64,000 bases of DNA, from contig JAHQJS010000004.1 of assembly GCA_019057385.1 (NCBI GenBank), forward strand, positions 578,118-642,117, given 5' to 3'. The number at the start of each line of letters is the position of its first letter. The first letter of the stretch is position 1. Below the pieces are notes generated by a model. That model had not been told where the DNA came from. It made no database searches and saw nothing but the letters and a program-made list of their open reading frames with translations. Positions 1-8,397 of this stretch are shown here, piece after piece. Origin of the DNA: Candidatus Borrarchaeum weybense (lineage in GTDB: Archaea; Asgardarchaeota; Sifarchaeia; Borrarchaeales; Borrarchaeaceae). A program made the position numbers and the translations under genes.

Positions 1-430
1 ATGAAAGAGAGTTAATAGAAGTAGTCAAAGTTGAATTGAATTCATAATCACCAAGCAAGAAAAGGTTTCCACCATTAGCGACAAAAGTCTCTATGAGTTG
101 TGTCTCATTCGGAAGAAACGTCTTGTGGGGAGCAGTTACTACAAAAATATCACAGTTAAGAAGCACTATAGAAAGGTCAGTGTGTATCTCTGTACTTTTG
201 TTTACTAAATAACCTTTATTATTAAGCAATTCAGCGGCATTATTAAACTCCCCATTAATTGAATTGGTTTCTTCGTGAGTATTATCAAATACAATTCTCA
301 TAAGAGGCTGATCTGCTGCAGTAACATGATTATCATTGTCCGTAATAGGCAAACCTGCAATGAGCACAAAGATAAGACAAAATATCGTAAGAAAAACAGC
401 ACTTTGTTTTAAGGGTGTGAAGTATCGCAT
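1..430 (-). CDS. Exported DUF4350-like protein, C-terminus cut off
   Basis: The reading frame is open from an ATG at 430 down to the window edge (about 143 codons, C-terminus missing). Residues 10-28 form one hydrophobic stretch after a short basic N-terminus, so a signal peptide or anchor is likely. The rest has the alternating pattern of GATase-like/DUF4350 domains, which bind or sense ligands: 'RIVFDNTHEET' near residue 45, then 'DIFVVTAPHKTFLPNETQLIETFVANGGNLFLLGD' spread over residues 96-130. The family is inferred from this pattern only. It is divergent from the membrane protein starting at 778. Function is not known. Confidence 0.6.
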   Translation of the reverse strand, partial: MRYFTPLKQSAVFLTIFCLIFVLIAGLPITDNDNHVTAADQPLMRIVFDNTHEETNSINGEFNNAAELLNNKGYLVNKSTEIHTDLSIVLLNCDIFVVTAPHKTFLPNETQLIETFVANGGNLFLLGDYEFNSTLTTSINSLS

Positions 431-777
431 AAGTTTTCCCTTACAATATTTTTAGTAATGCACAATAGTTATTCTAAAAGCAAAGAAAATGACTAAAAAT
501 GTTTTGGAGATAAAATACCTTTTGATCTCTCCACCATAATTGCATGAAAGACCTCAAAACTTGGGATTAGGCAATTTTTATAAGAAAGCATTGCGTTATT
601 TGTATAACAACCTAGGTGTGTCAATTCAACATATCCCTCCATGAGATTGAATCTGGTAGATTTTTCATTAATTTATCGCATAGAAAACTTCTATCATCAT
701 CTAAAAAGAACATCTGGTTGTTATGCACAGTGTTTCATTAAGAATGAAGAGCAAAAGCTCTTGAATTAGTATCAAAG
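431..777. other. Intergenic region between divergent genes
   Basis: This A+T-rich 347-base gap separates two divergent genes, so it should hold both promoters. I see no ORF with a ribosome site and no convincing repeat. Several TATA-like stretches occur, but none stands out. Confidence 0.5.
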
Positions 778-2292
778 GTGAAAAATGTGAGTTGGACAAA
801 AAGAGTGAAAGTAACTGAAAAGACGGTTGAACGAGTAGAGGCTTCACAAGCAAGATATACAGCCTATAATGTTCGCTTGGGGAAGCCATTGTTATATATT
901 CTACCACTATTTTTGGTTGGTCTCACAATTGTTTCATTATTAAATATCTTTAATGCTATGGTGTTATTGTATGTATTTGTTGTTGTGCTTTTGGTATTTG
1001 CTATTAATACTTTGATGCTAGGTTTTGCAGCGACAAGAACAAAAAGCGCCTTTACGAAACGCCTTCAACTTGAAAGACAAAAAGGGAGACCTCTGGATAG
1101 CTTAAGAGGCTTTGTTGCGATTAAACGTAATATTGATGCAACCATCTTCACTTTGAAATTGTTGTTTGTTATCAGCATTCTAGTGCTAATCATCTACCTT
1201 GTTTACGTTTATATGATTTTCACTAATGTAGATGTCAATTTAGCTCAGTGGGTAGCTTATGGAGGGCTGGGGTTGGCATTAGTATGCTTCGGAGGAGCAC
1301 TTCTAGTGCAAAGTGTACAAATGGACATTACCTCAGTGACAGGACTTTCTGATTTCTATAGACCCTCTGCACATGAATTATTTGTAGATAACTTTTTTGG
1401 TGACGTTTTTCAAGGCCATTTAGATCCAGTAGTTTATTTAAAATGGGATGAATTTACTGAAGAAGTCAGGAAAAGCCTAAAACCCGGTTTCATAAACTCA
1501 ATACTGGCAGAAGAACCTGACGAAATACCGGTAAAGTTTGCTATTGAGAAACTGCTTTACTTGCACTATTTGGAATATAGCGGTGTTTTAGACCATAAAG
1601 AAGTCTTGAGAGAATTAGAAGAGTTCCTTGATCTTAATTCAGGGTTTTATCATCCTGACCAAGGTGTTAAGATCGGCGGAAGACGCTATTTTCATTGGAA
1701 CGACATTTTCAAGATATTTGACTTAATTGAAAGTTATAGTCCAGCATTTTTTGATATTGTAGATAGATTACAGCTTGAATTAATGGACAATATTACAATC
1801 GTTGCGGACGATCCTGTTTATATGGATGTTTCAGCTAGTGAAGTATGCAGAAAGGACGATGAATGTAATTTGTTTTTGATGATCTATAACAACGCACCCG
1901 AAACGAAAGACTACTTTGTACGAATCATCTCACCAGGTTTTGAACCTAACGAATTGAAGGTAAAAGTACCTGTAGAAGGACGTGGCAACTTTGAGATTCC
2001 TAAAAAACCAATTGCGCTTACTGATGAATCTGATGAGGATGTTGTGTACATACTTGCTACAATGATTAAAAATGCTGATTCTCTATGGGTAACGTTTGAG
2101 CCACGAGATATTGGTATTCAGACAGTGCAGGTTTTCCTTGAGGACGCTGAGGGCAGAATTATTGAAGGAAAGACTATGGCCATTGACATTATAAGAAATA
2201 TTGAGCATCTCCTTAAAAGATTTACTTCCTTCGGTTCAATGGCCGGTGGGGCTGCGAGTCCTCTCTTAAGACTGATTGGGTTCGATTTTTAA
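778..2292 (+). CDS. Unknown multi-spanning membrane protein
   Basis: The protein has 504 residues from a GTG start. Hydrophobic segments lie at about residues 38-57, 59-82, 125-148 and 155-180, so there are probably four membrane helices in the N-terminal third, with a basic loop between pairs. Residues 200-504 are soluble. They contain an acidic, tyrosine-rich region and, at about 350-480, a beta-rich section that may be an Ig-like fold ('NEFLMIYNNAPE'-like pattern, then 'TVQVFLEDAEGRIIEGKTMAIDI' spread). I do not recognise the family. It stands alone, and a hairpin plus T-run follows it. Confidence 0.75.
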   Translation: MKNVSWTKRVKVTEKTVERVEASQARYTAYNVRLGKPLLYILPLFLVGLTIVSLLNIFNAMVLLYVFVVVLLVFAINTLMLGFAATRTKSAFTKRLQLERQKGRPLDSLRGFVAIKRNIDATIFTLKLLFVISILVLIIYLVYVYMIFTNVDVNLAQWVAYGGLGLALVCFGGALLVQSVQMDITSVTGLSDFYRPSAHELFVDNFFGDVFQGHLDPVVYLKWDEFTEEVRKSLKPGFINSILAEEPDEIPVKFAIEKLLYLHYLEYSGVLDHKEVLRELEEFLDLNSGFYHPDQGVKIGGRRYFHWNDIFKIFDLIESYSPAFFDIVDRLQLELMDNITIVADDPVYMDVSASEVCRKDDECNLFLMIYNNAPETKDYFVRIISPGFEPNELKVKVPVEGRGNFEIPKKPIALTDESDEDVVYILATMIKNADSLWVTFEPRDIGIQTVQVFLEDAEGRIIEGKTMAIDIIRNIEHLLKRFTSFGSMAGGAASPLLRLIGFDF

Positions 2293-2307
2293 TTCATCAG
2301 CAATAAT

Positions 2308-2343
2308 AGACTTTTTGTCTAAAAATTCCCTTTTATTTTTTAG
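2308..2343 (+). terminator. Hairpin plus T-run after the membrane protein gene
   Basis: AGAC and GTCT (2308-2320) can pair across a T5 loop. A T-rich run follows (about 2331-2343), just after the stop at 2292. This fits an archaeal U-tract terminator. Confidence 0.4.
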
Positions 2344-2403
2344 TGAAGGGCAACTGATGTAAACTTAATCACAACGTAGGCCATGCACTTAGGGGTTAAA
2401 AAA

Positions 2404-3489
2404 ATGCACGTTTCAGACAATATAAAATTTGGTATCTGCCCTAATCTTTATCCAATTGATGTGATCTACGAAAGTGCGCTGTATGCTGATAATAATGGCT
2501 TTGCCTCTGTTATGATGGGTGACCATCTTATTGCTATTGGGATTAAACGTTTTGATTGCCTCGAAGCATGGAATACTTTATCTGCCTTAGCTGTAAAAAC
2601 AAAAAAGGTGAAGTTAGGCACTTGTGTTACCGATCCTCATCGACGACCTCCGGCAGTATTAGCACAAACTGTAACCACACTTGATATCATTAGTAATGGA
2701 AGAGCAATATTAGGTATTGGACCCGGCGAAGCAATGAACTTAGATCCTTATGGTGTAACTTGGAAGCGACCGGTATCGCGAATGCAAGAATCTCTTAAAA
2801 TAATTAAGAGCTTATGGACAAAGGAGATGACAGACTATAACGGGGACTTCTTTAGCCTTCAAGAAGCCATATTTGAGCCAAAGCCAATTCAACAACCACA
2901 TCCTCCCATTTGGATAGCCGCTAACTCACCAAGAACTATGAAGATAACAGGTGAATTGGCTGATGGATGGTTTCCACTCAATATTTCACCTGAAGCCTAC
3001 AAAGAGAAACTTACATTCATTAGAAAACATGCAAAAGATGCTGGACGATCTCCTGAAGATATTGAACCCGCACTGTTCATGTATACGCTTGTTGCACCAA
3101 CTTCTGATGAGGCTATTGAAAGATTTGAACTGCCTGCAAAAATGCTTTTGGCGTTTTTTCCACGACTGCTTAAAGAGAAGTTTGGCTATACGTTACCTAA
3201 CGAGAAATTCAATGCAGCAAAGTTCATTGTTACGCCTTCTAATGTTAAAGAACTCCTAAGCCAAGTGAAAGACATTCCTATGGAAGCGGTTGAAAAATTT
3301 TTTGTTTTCGGTTCACCTGACGAGTGTATCGAAGGAATTGAAAAATTCAAAAAAGCAGGAACTAGGCATTTTGCCTTGGCTTTGCTTGTTCCTCCACCAA
3401 AATTGATGCCTACATTAAAAATGTATCGTGAAAAAGTCATAGCTTATTTCAAAGAATCAACAACGTCATCACTATCGTCTATTCCTTAG
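2404..3489 (+). CDS. LLM-class (F420-dependent type) oxidoreductase
   Basis: The frame opens at 2383, but the ATG at 2404 is preferred because an AGGGG lies about 9 bases before it; the protein is then 361 residues. The family is a TIM barrel that carries F420 or FMN, like methylene-H4MPT reductase and F420-dependent dehydrogenases. Visible hallmarks are 'GDHL' near residue 42, 'VTDPHRRPPAVLAQTVTTLD' at about 78-97, 'GRAILGIGPGEA' and 'QQPHPPIWIAANSPRTM'. The substrate cannot be told. F420 rather than FMN is inferred from the archaeal setting and the F420-type genes elsewhere in the window. Confidence 0.85.
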   Translation: MHVSDNIKFGICPNLYPIDVIYESALYADNNGFASVMMGDHLIAIGIKRFDCLEAWNTLSALAVKTKKVKLGTCVTDPHRRPPAVLAQTVTTLDIISNGRAILGIGPGEAMNLDPYGVTWKRPVSRMQESLKIIKSLWTKEMTDYNGDFFSLQEAIFEPKPIQQPHPPIWIAANSPRTMKITGELADGWFPLNISPEAYKEKLTFIRKHAKDAGRSPEDIEPALFMYTLVAPTSDEAIERFELPAKMLLAFFPRLLKEKFGYTLPNEKFNAAKFIVTPSNVKELLSQVKDIPMEAVEKFFVFGSPDECIEGIEKFKKAGTRHFALALLVPPPKLMPTLKMYREKVIAYFKESTTSSLSSIP

Positions 3490-3562
3490 ACTTGTTCTTC
3501 ATTTTTATAATTAAAGTGATATATACGAAAGGTGGTAAATTAGAGAAATTGTGGTGAATATT

Positions 3563-3808
3563 ATGAAAAAAGTTGGCGTTGTAGATAAATTCTATTCTAA
3601 GATAAGCGTGGCCTTAGTTACGCTTAGTGATACTTTGGCTGTAGATGATAAGATAAAAATTAAAGGGGCGACGACTGATTTTGAACAGGTTGTTAAGAGT
3701 ATGCAGATTGAACATGAATCAATTAATTCTGCAACAAAAGGTCAGATGATAGGATTGAAAGTTGAAAATAGGGTACGACCTCATGATGAGGTGTTTATTG
3801 TAGAATAG
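3563..3808 (+). CDS. Small EF-Tu/EF-1A domain 2-like protein
   Basis: The preferred start is the ATG at 3563, because GGTGA precedes it by the usual spacing; an in-frame GTG at 3551 is the alternative. The 81-residue protein is one beta-barrel domain with the translation-factor domain 2 pattern: 'GVVDKFYSKISVALVTL', 'LAVDDKIKIKG', 'MQIEHESINSATKGQMIGLKVE' and 'VRPHDEVFIV'. No GTPase domain is attached. Such stand-alone proteins are known in archaea as 'translation elongation factor-like', and their role is unsettled. A T-rich terminator-like stretch follows. Confidence 0.7.
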   Translation: MKKVGVVDKFYSKISVALVTLSDTLAVDDKIKIKGATTDFEQVVKSMQIEHESINSATKGQMIGLKVENRVRPHDEVFIVE

Positions 3809-3831
3809 CCTGTATCAAAATTTTAAGTTCA

Positions 3832-3852
3832 TTTTTTTAAATTGACTTTTTT
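3832..3852 (+). terminator. T-rich stretch between convergent genes
   Basis: Two T-runs (3832-3838 and 3847-3852) lie just after the stop of the small barrel protein. They are consistent with an archaeal U-tract terminator between convergent genes. Confidence 0.35.
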
Positions 3853-3887
3853 GTAGTTTCATCAAAAAAATAGGACCAAAAAATCGG

Positions 3888-5186
3888 TCATTTCGAGTAA
3901 TCGTAGAATCCTCTTCCAGTTTTTCGCCCTAATCGACCAGCTCGTACCATCTTTCGAAGCAGTGGGCACGCTTTATATTTTGGATCTCCGAATTCTTCAT
4001 AAAGATAGTCAAGAATCGCTAGTACGACATCTAATCCTATAAAGTCAGCGAGTGTGAGAGGACCCATTGGATGATTCAATCCAAGTTTCATCGCTGTATC
4101 GATTCCTTCGGCGCTAGAAACTCCCTCTTGAAAAGCAATTATAGCCTCATTGATCATGGGAGTTAGTATTCTATTGACGACGAACCCTGGTGCTTCATTA
4201 ACAAGAACTACAGTCTTATCGAGTTTTTTCACGAATGTTTGCACAGTTTCATATGTTTCATCTGAAGTGCTAAATCCTCGAATTAATTCGACTAACTTCA
4301 TTATAGGCGCTGGGTTGAAGAAGTGTACACCAACTACATTAGCTGGTCTTTTTGTTGCAGAAGCTATCTCTGTTATGCTCAATGAAGACGTATTGCTGCC
4401 GATAATCGCTTCAGGTTTACATATATTGTCAAGATCGCTAAAGATCTTCTTCTTAAGATCCATGTTTTCTGGTGCAGCTTCAATGACGATATCTGCATCT
4501 TTTACCGCATTTAAATCTAATGAGCCTTCAATTCTTCCCATTATTGAATCTGCTTGTACTTGTGAAATTTTCCCTTTATCAGCACTTCTTGTAACGAATT
4601 TCTTGATAGTATTCAGGCCTTTTTGAAGAAACTCATCTGCAACATCTGTCACGACAACATTAAACCCATTCTCTGCCGCAACTTGGGCAATTCCCGCTCC
4701 CATAGTTCCTGCACCAATAACAGCGACCTTCTTTATAACAAAATCTTCCTCAACCTCTTTTTCAACTTCTTCGAGCCCTGTTCCAACCTCAAAGGCTAAG
4801 GCCATCCCAGATTTCGTGGCCATAAATCTTGCGGTCACAGATTTACCAATTTCGACAGTTTCTGGTTTCGATTGCTCTATTCCGAGAAGAACTGCACTAA
4901 TTGATGCCCCCTCATCTAATTTTACGACACAATAAGCGTAAGGATGCTTCATATCATAGCCTTTTTGACAATATTCTGAAGTACCTACATAAATATTCGT
5001 GAATGATTCAACTTTTCCTTTCCCAGCAAGTTCTTGCCATTTGGTATCGGTACTTTGGCACTTTGAACATATTTGTCGTGGCGGTAAATCAATATTACCA
5101 CAATTCTTACACTTTGTCCCCATGAGTTTCTTTTCATTCAAAAACTCGTGATAAGATGCCATTGAAATTTCTTTTTCAGCAGTCAT
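3888..5186 (-). CDS. DUF35 zinc-ribbon/OB domain fused to 3-hydroxybutyryl-CoA dehydrogenase
   Basis: The ATG at 5186 is preferred: AGGTGG lies the usual distance ahead, and the GTG at 5195 is too close to it. Residues 20-45 are a rubredoxin-like zinc ribbon (C26, C29, C40, C43). Residues 46-125 have the OB-fold pattern of DUF35 proteins, which act as scaffolds for thiolases and HMG-CoA synthase. From about residue 150 comes a complete NAD-dependent 3-hydroxyacyl-CoA dehydrogenase (GAGTMGAG at 158-165, catalytic H288 in GVHFFNPAP, E300, C-terminal 'NHPMGPLTLADFIGLD'). It should interconvert acetoacetyl-CoA and 3-hydroxybutyryl-CoA. The thiolase and enoyl-CoA hydratase are encoded nearby on the same strand. 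The fusion is unusual to me. Confidence 0.9.
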   Translation of the reverse strand: MTAEKEISMASYHEFLNEKKLMGTKCKNCGNIDLPPRQICSKCQSTDTKWQELAGKGKVESFTNIYVGTSEYCQKGYDMKHPYAYCVVKLDEGASISAVLLGIEQSKPETVEIGKSVTARFMATKSGMALAFEVGTGLEEVEKEVEEDFVIKKVAVIGAGTMGAGIAQVAAENGFNVVVTDVADEFLQKGLNTIKKFVTRSADKGKISQVQADSIMGRIEGSLDLNAVKDADIVIEAAPENMDLKKKIFSDLDNICKPEAIIGSNTSSLSITEIASATKRPANVVGVHFFNPAPIMKLVELIRGFSTSDETYETVQTFVKKLDKTVVLVNEAPGFVVNRILTPMINEAIIAFQEGVSSAEGIDTAMKLGLNHPMGPLTLADFIGLDVVLAILDYLYEEFGDPKYKACPLLRKMVRAGRLGRKTGRGFYDYSK

Positions 5187-5408
5187 TTTTTCCACCTACC
5201 TTCGATAAATATGAACATATAAGTGTATACATTCATCGCCCAACTACTTAATATGAAGATTTTCATTAGTGAGTTAATGGTAAAGTGACTAGAATTACTT
5301 CTATTTTACTTGAGTTTAAAAAGTATTGGCCCGATTCGATCGACAGACGGTTTACAAGTTAATAGTTAATACAAAACAAAGTTTGAGGGGAAAAGGGGGC
5401 TACCCTCT

Positions 5409-5447
5409 GTCTCTCGAACCATTTGCGCTTTCTAGATTCGAGATCAT
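5409..5447 (-). promoter_or_regulatory. SECIS element of the Sec-peroxiredoxin (3' UTR)
   Basis: On the minus strand AUGA (5447-5444) is followed by UCUCGAA (5443-5437), an 18-base loop with two A-triplets, the complement UUCGAGA (5418-5412) and GAC. The 7-bp helix closed by AUGA on one side and GA on the other is the eukaryotic-type SECIS core (tandem U.G-A quartet, A-rich apical loop), described in Lokiarchaeota. It begins 32 bases after the stop of the only upstream gene, which contains an in-frame UGA. Confidence 0.8.
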
Positions 5448-5478
5448 CCTTATCCCTCAGATATTATTGGTTATCACT

Positions 5479-6042
5479 TTAAAGTTTTCCTGCTAGGTCT
5501 ATACCGGGTGTTAAACCAGGTTCTCCTTCCTTCCATCCGGCAGGAGCAACTTGTCCGGTTTTTTTATGGAATTGTATGGCCTTGAGAACTCGGATAACTT
5601 CGTCCGTATTGCGTGCTATGGGTTCATTGTATATACTGAGCGCTTGTATCATTCCCTCTGGATCGATCCAGAAGATTGCACGAAGAGCAAATTTTCTGTC
5701 CTCGTCGTAAACCCCGTATAGTCTGCTTATTTCACCGTCTGGGTCAGCTAGCATCGGATAGGTAACTTTCTTGACTGTCGGAGAAACATCGGTCCAGACC
5801 TTATGTGAAAACACTGTATCCATGCTGATTGAAAGCACTTCTGCATTGAGTTCTTTAATTTCATTGTATTGATCGGCTACAGCGCCTAATTCGGTGGGTC
5901 AGATGAAGGTAAAATCGGCAGGATAGAACCAGAGAAGAACCCACTTACCGAGGTAGTCCGCGAGGCTAACTTCTTTGATTTCATTGTCAATGTATGCTTG
6001 CGTCTTAAAGTCAGGTGCTGGCTTTCCAACAATTGCCTCCAT
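5479..6042 (-). CDS. Selenocysteine-containing peroxiredoxin (AhpC/TSA family)
   Basis: Read from ATG 6042 (GGTGA seven bases before), the 187-codon frame holds one UGA (5899-5901) at codon 48, in the motif DFTFI-Sec-PTE. In ordinary peroxiredoxins this residue is the peroxidatic Cys (DFTFVCPTE), so UGA is read as selenocysteine, not as a stop. Downstream homology continues without a break ('[21 protein letters not shown]'). The usual C-terminal resolving Cys (VCPANW) is Ala here (VAPAGW), so it is probably a 1-Sec enzyme reduced by an external thiol. The SECIS follows the stop, and a Fur-like regulator with a Fur-box-like site lies upstream. Confidence 0.93.
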
Positions 6043-6542
6043 TTTTTTCACCTTTTTGGCTGAAACCGTATCTATATAGGCTTTAAGTCTAATTGTATGC
6101 TCTAAAAAAGCAAATTCTTATTTTTAAAGAGCAAACAGACCCCCGCACTGGTCTGACTTTTGAAGCACTTTTAATACAATTTCTGCCATAATGAAAATGA
6201 TTATCAATATCATTAAATATATAAAATTAACGGATTCAATTCTAAAAGGCCCATCCATCTAATTCAGAAATTTTTCAAAGACGAGTAATCATCATAAAGA
6301 GGCTTAAAAAGCATAGAATTATGCACATAAAGGCAGTTCAAATGGCTCCCGAAAGCACAAGTGGTCTAGCGCACATTTTTCTAAGAGTGCAACAGTGCTC
6401 AATATTGAAGACAACTGGTAACTCGATGAGGGCTTACGGTTCGATAATTTCTGATAGCATAAAAAAAACGAAAATTCACTCGTAAACCGCTACCATACAT
6501 TCTTAAGAGTAATAGAGTTTATTATCTTTCAGAGTGAGGAAA
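6043..6542. other. Intergenic region between Sec-peroxiredoxin and Fur-family gene
   Basis: This 500-base divergent region carries a TATA-like CTATATAG at 6070-6077 facing the peroxiredoxin, a hairpin at 6136-6155 (CAGACC / GGTCTG, 8-base loop) and the Fur-box-like palindrome listed separately. The remaining 300 bases up to the regulator show no gene I can support. Confidence 0.5.
6190..6214. promoter_or_regulatory. Fur/PerR-box-like palindrome
   Basis: The segment reads as an imperfect inverted repeat around ATGATTATCAATATCATT and matches much of the classic GATAATGATAATCATTATC Fur box. It lies about 150 bases ahead of the Sec-peroxiredoxin start and in front of a Fur-family gene, so it is probably that regulator's operator. 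Confidence 0.55.
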
Positions 6543-7010
6543 ATGCAATTGCAGAAAAGAAAAAAGGATTTAAATCTCATAATATCTGAGTCTCACTTAA
6601 AAGAAAAACTTAAGGAAAGAAATCTACGTTTAACGAAAGCACGAAAAATTATCCTTGAAGAAGTAAAAAAGGCACGGTCTCATCCAAGTGCGTATGATAT
6701 TTGTGTAAAAGTTAGAGAGCGGTTTCCGAACATCGGAATTGCTACGGTCTATCGTAATTTGAAGCTTTTTAAAGAATTAGGCCTTATTTTTGAGTTAGAA
6801 TATACTGGGGAACAAGGTAGGTTCGATAGTGGTTCTCCAGATCATTCTCATTTTATTTGTGAGAGGTGTGGAGAGGTTTTCGACCTTGAAGATCCCATTG
6901 ATAAAACACTTGAGGTAACATTTGAAAAACGTATTGGTGCAAAATTTACACACCATAGAGTAGAATTCTATGGACTTTGCAAAGTATGCAGGTCTACTAA
7001 GCGCGCATAG
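6543..7010 (+). CDS. Fur/PerR family metal-dependent repressor
   Basis: The start at ATG 6543 is chosen by AGTGA-N5 spacing; GTG 6534 is an alternative. The 155-residue protein has an N-terminal winged helix ('RLTKARKIILEEV', 'HPSAYDICVKVRERFPNIGIATVYRNLKLFKELGLI') followed by the metal-binding dimerisation domain ('DHSHFICERCGEVFDLED', final 'CKVC'). The two CxxC pairs give the structural zinc site, and the His-rich 'PDHSHF' belongs to the regulatory site. Its position divergent from a peroxiredoxin favours a PerR-like peroxide response over iron control, but the sequence alone does not settle this. Confidence 0.9.
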   Translation: MQLQKRKKDLNLIISESHLKEKLKERNLRLTKARKIILEEVKKARSHPSAYDICVKVRERFPNIGIATVYRNLKLFKELGLIFELEYTGEQGRFDSGSPDHSHFICERCGEVFDLEDPIDKTLEVTFEKRIGAKFTHHRVEFYGLCKVCRSTKRA

Positions 7011-7067
7011 ACATTGATTTTTCCAATTTTTTCTCTTTAAGATATACTAAATTCTTTCATTACAAAT

Positions 7068-7111
7068 AACTAAGCAAGAAAGCACCACCGCTTTAGCGTG
7101 AGGTAGTTCAC
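7068..7111 (+). repeat. IS605-like end motif at the 3' end of the thiolase gene
   Basis: The block begins AACTAAGCAAGAAAGCACCA and continues with a small CGCT-TT-AGCG hairpin and GAGGTAGTTCAC. The same 20 bases occur in inverse orientation at 33760-33779. The GGTAGTTCAC end resembles the right end of the TnpB element at 49.2 kb. The thiolase stop codon lies inside the motif. It is probably a solo transposon end or scar. Confidence 0.5.
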
Positions 7112-8358
7112 CTTTTATAGATGTGAACAACTGCAGTGCTTCCGGATCCTCCTACATTATGTGTCAATCCAATTTCAACGTTTGATACCTGACGTTCCCC
7201 AGCTTCATCACGTAATTGCTTAAATATCTCAACAGTTTGTGCAACTCCGCTAGCACCAACCGGATGTCCCTTACTCTTGAGCCCACCTGATGTATTGATA
7301 GGCAGATCGCCGTCTAAGGCGGTTCTTCCTTCCAAAGTTACTCTTCCTCCAGTTCCTTTCTCAAAAAAGCCCAGATCTTCTATTGCCAGAATCTCAGCGA
7401 TAGTGAAACAATCGTGTACTTCAGCAATTTTGATATCCTGAGGTCCAAGACCAGCCATTTGATAAGCCTGTTGACTTGCTACCCTAGCAGCTCTCAGAGA
7501 GGTCATAGTATCTCGATCATCTAAAGAAAATGCATCACTACCCTGACCACTACCTATTACCCAGATAGGTGTATCTGTATACTTTTTAGCTACCTCTTCA
7601 GATGCTAAAAAGACACATGCCGCCCCGTCTGTGATCAATGAGCAATCAAACAATCGTAATGGATATGCAATCATAGGATTTGAACTACTTTTCAGAAATT
7701 CATATTCATCAGCCCAACTTGGAACAGTTTGACCCTTTTGTTTTGCTCTTTCAATGCGTTTGTTCATGATGTCCGTGATGGTGTTTTGCATTTGCGCCTT
7801 TGGATTAAGCGCACCGTTTGCATGGTTCTTAATTGATACTGCCATTAATTGTTCCTCTGTTGTACCGAACTTTGCCATATGTGCTGTGGCCATAGTTGCA
7901 TATAGACCAGGGAACGTAGCTCCAGCTAAAACTTCTGAGTGCGTGTCGCTTGCTGCTGCTAAGGCATCTGTCACTTCAGTCGTCGTCAAGTTTGTCATCT
8001 TTTCTGTGCCACCGATACATACAATATCGTATTCACCAGAGGCAATAGCTAGAACACCAAGTCTTAAGGCTACACCACTACTGGCACATGCATCTTCGAT
8101 CCTCATTGCAGCCTTTGGAGTGAGTCCAACTAGATCCGCCATAAGCGGAGCAGTATGCGTCTGTTTTTCGAAAAGGTCAGATGAATAATTGCCTAAAAAG
8201 AGGGCTTCAACGTCCTTCACATCAATGTCATTATCCACTGATTTTTTTGAGTCCAAAAAAGCTTCTACCCAAAGTTCTCGGTTCGTCTTTCTATCAAATC
8301 TACCAAATTTACTCATTCCTGCTCCAATAACTGCTACATTTCGAAAAAGTTTTCCCAT
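7108..8358 (-). CDS. Thiolase (acetyl-CoA C-acetyltransferase, archaeal SCP-x-like type)
   Basis: The 416-residue protein starts at ATG 8358 with GAGGG before it. The nucleophilic Cys is C91 (IEDACASSG). The C-terminal active-site His is in 'GGLKSKGHPVGASG', and the last block is 'GLTHNVGGSGSTAVVHIYKR', with the HN form of SCP-2/archaeal thiolases instead of a second Cys. These thiolases usually work with a DUF35 protein; here such a domain is fused to the dehydrogenase encoded at 3.9-5.2 kb. Expected role: cleavage of acetoacetyl-CoA to acetyl-CoA, or the reverse. The enoyl-CoA hydratase gene lies just upstream, 39 bases away. Confidence 0.92.
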   Translation of the reverse strand: MGKLFRNVAVIGAGMSKFGRFDRKTNRELWVEAFLDSKKSVDNDIDVKDVEALFLGNYSSDLFEKQTHTAPLMADLVGLTPKAAMRIEDACASSGVALRLGVLAIASGEYDIVCIGGTEKMTNLTTTEVTDALAAASDTHSEVLAGATFPGLYATMATAHMAKFGTTEEQLMAVSIKNHANGALNPKAQMQNTITDIMNKRIERAKQKGQTVPSWADEYEFLKSSSNPMIAYPLRLFDCSLITDGAACVFLASEEVAKKYTDTPIWVIGSGQGSDAFSLDDRDTMTSLRAARVASQQAYQMAGLGPQDIKIAEVHDCFTIAEILAIEDLGFFEKGTGGRVTLEGRTALDGDLPINTSGGLKSKGHPVGASGVAQTVEIFKQLRDEAGERQVSNVEIGLTHNVGGSGSTAVVHIYKR

Positions 8359-8397
8359 GTTGTTTCCCTCATAAAAAATCGAATTTTCTGTTACACA

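Noticed and set aside
6136..6155. Hairpin CAGACC/GGTCTG as a SECIS or terminator
   Set aside because: It is upstream of both genes, has no AUGA/GA core and no T-run.
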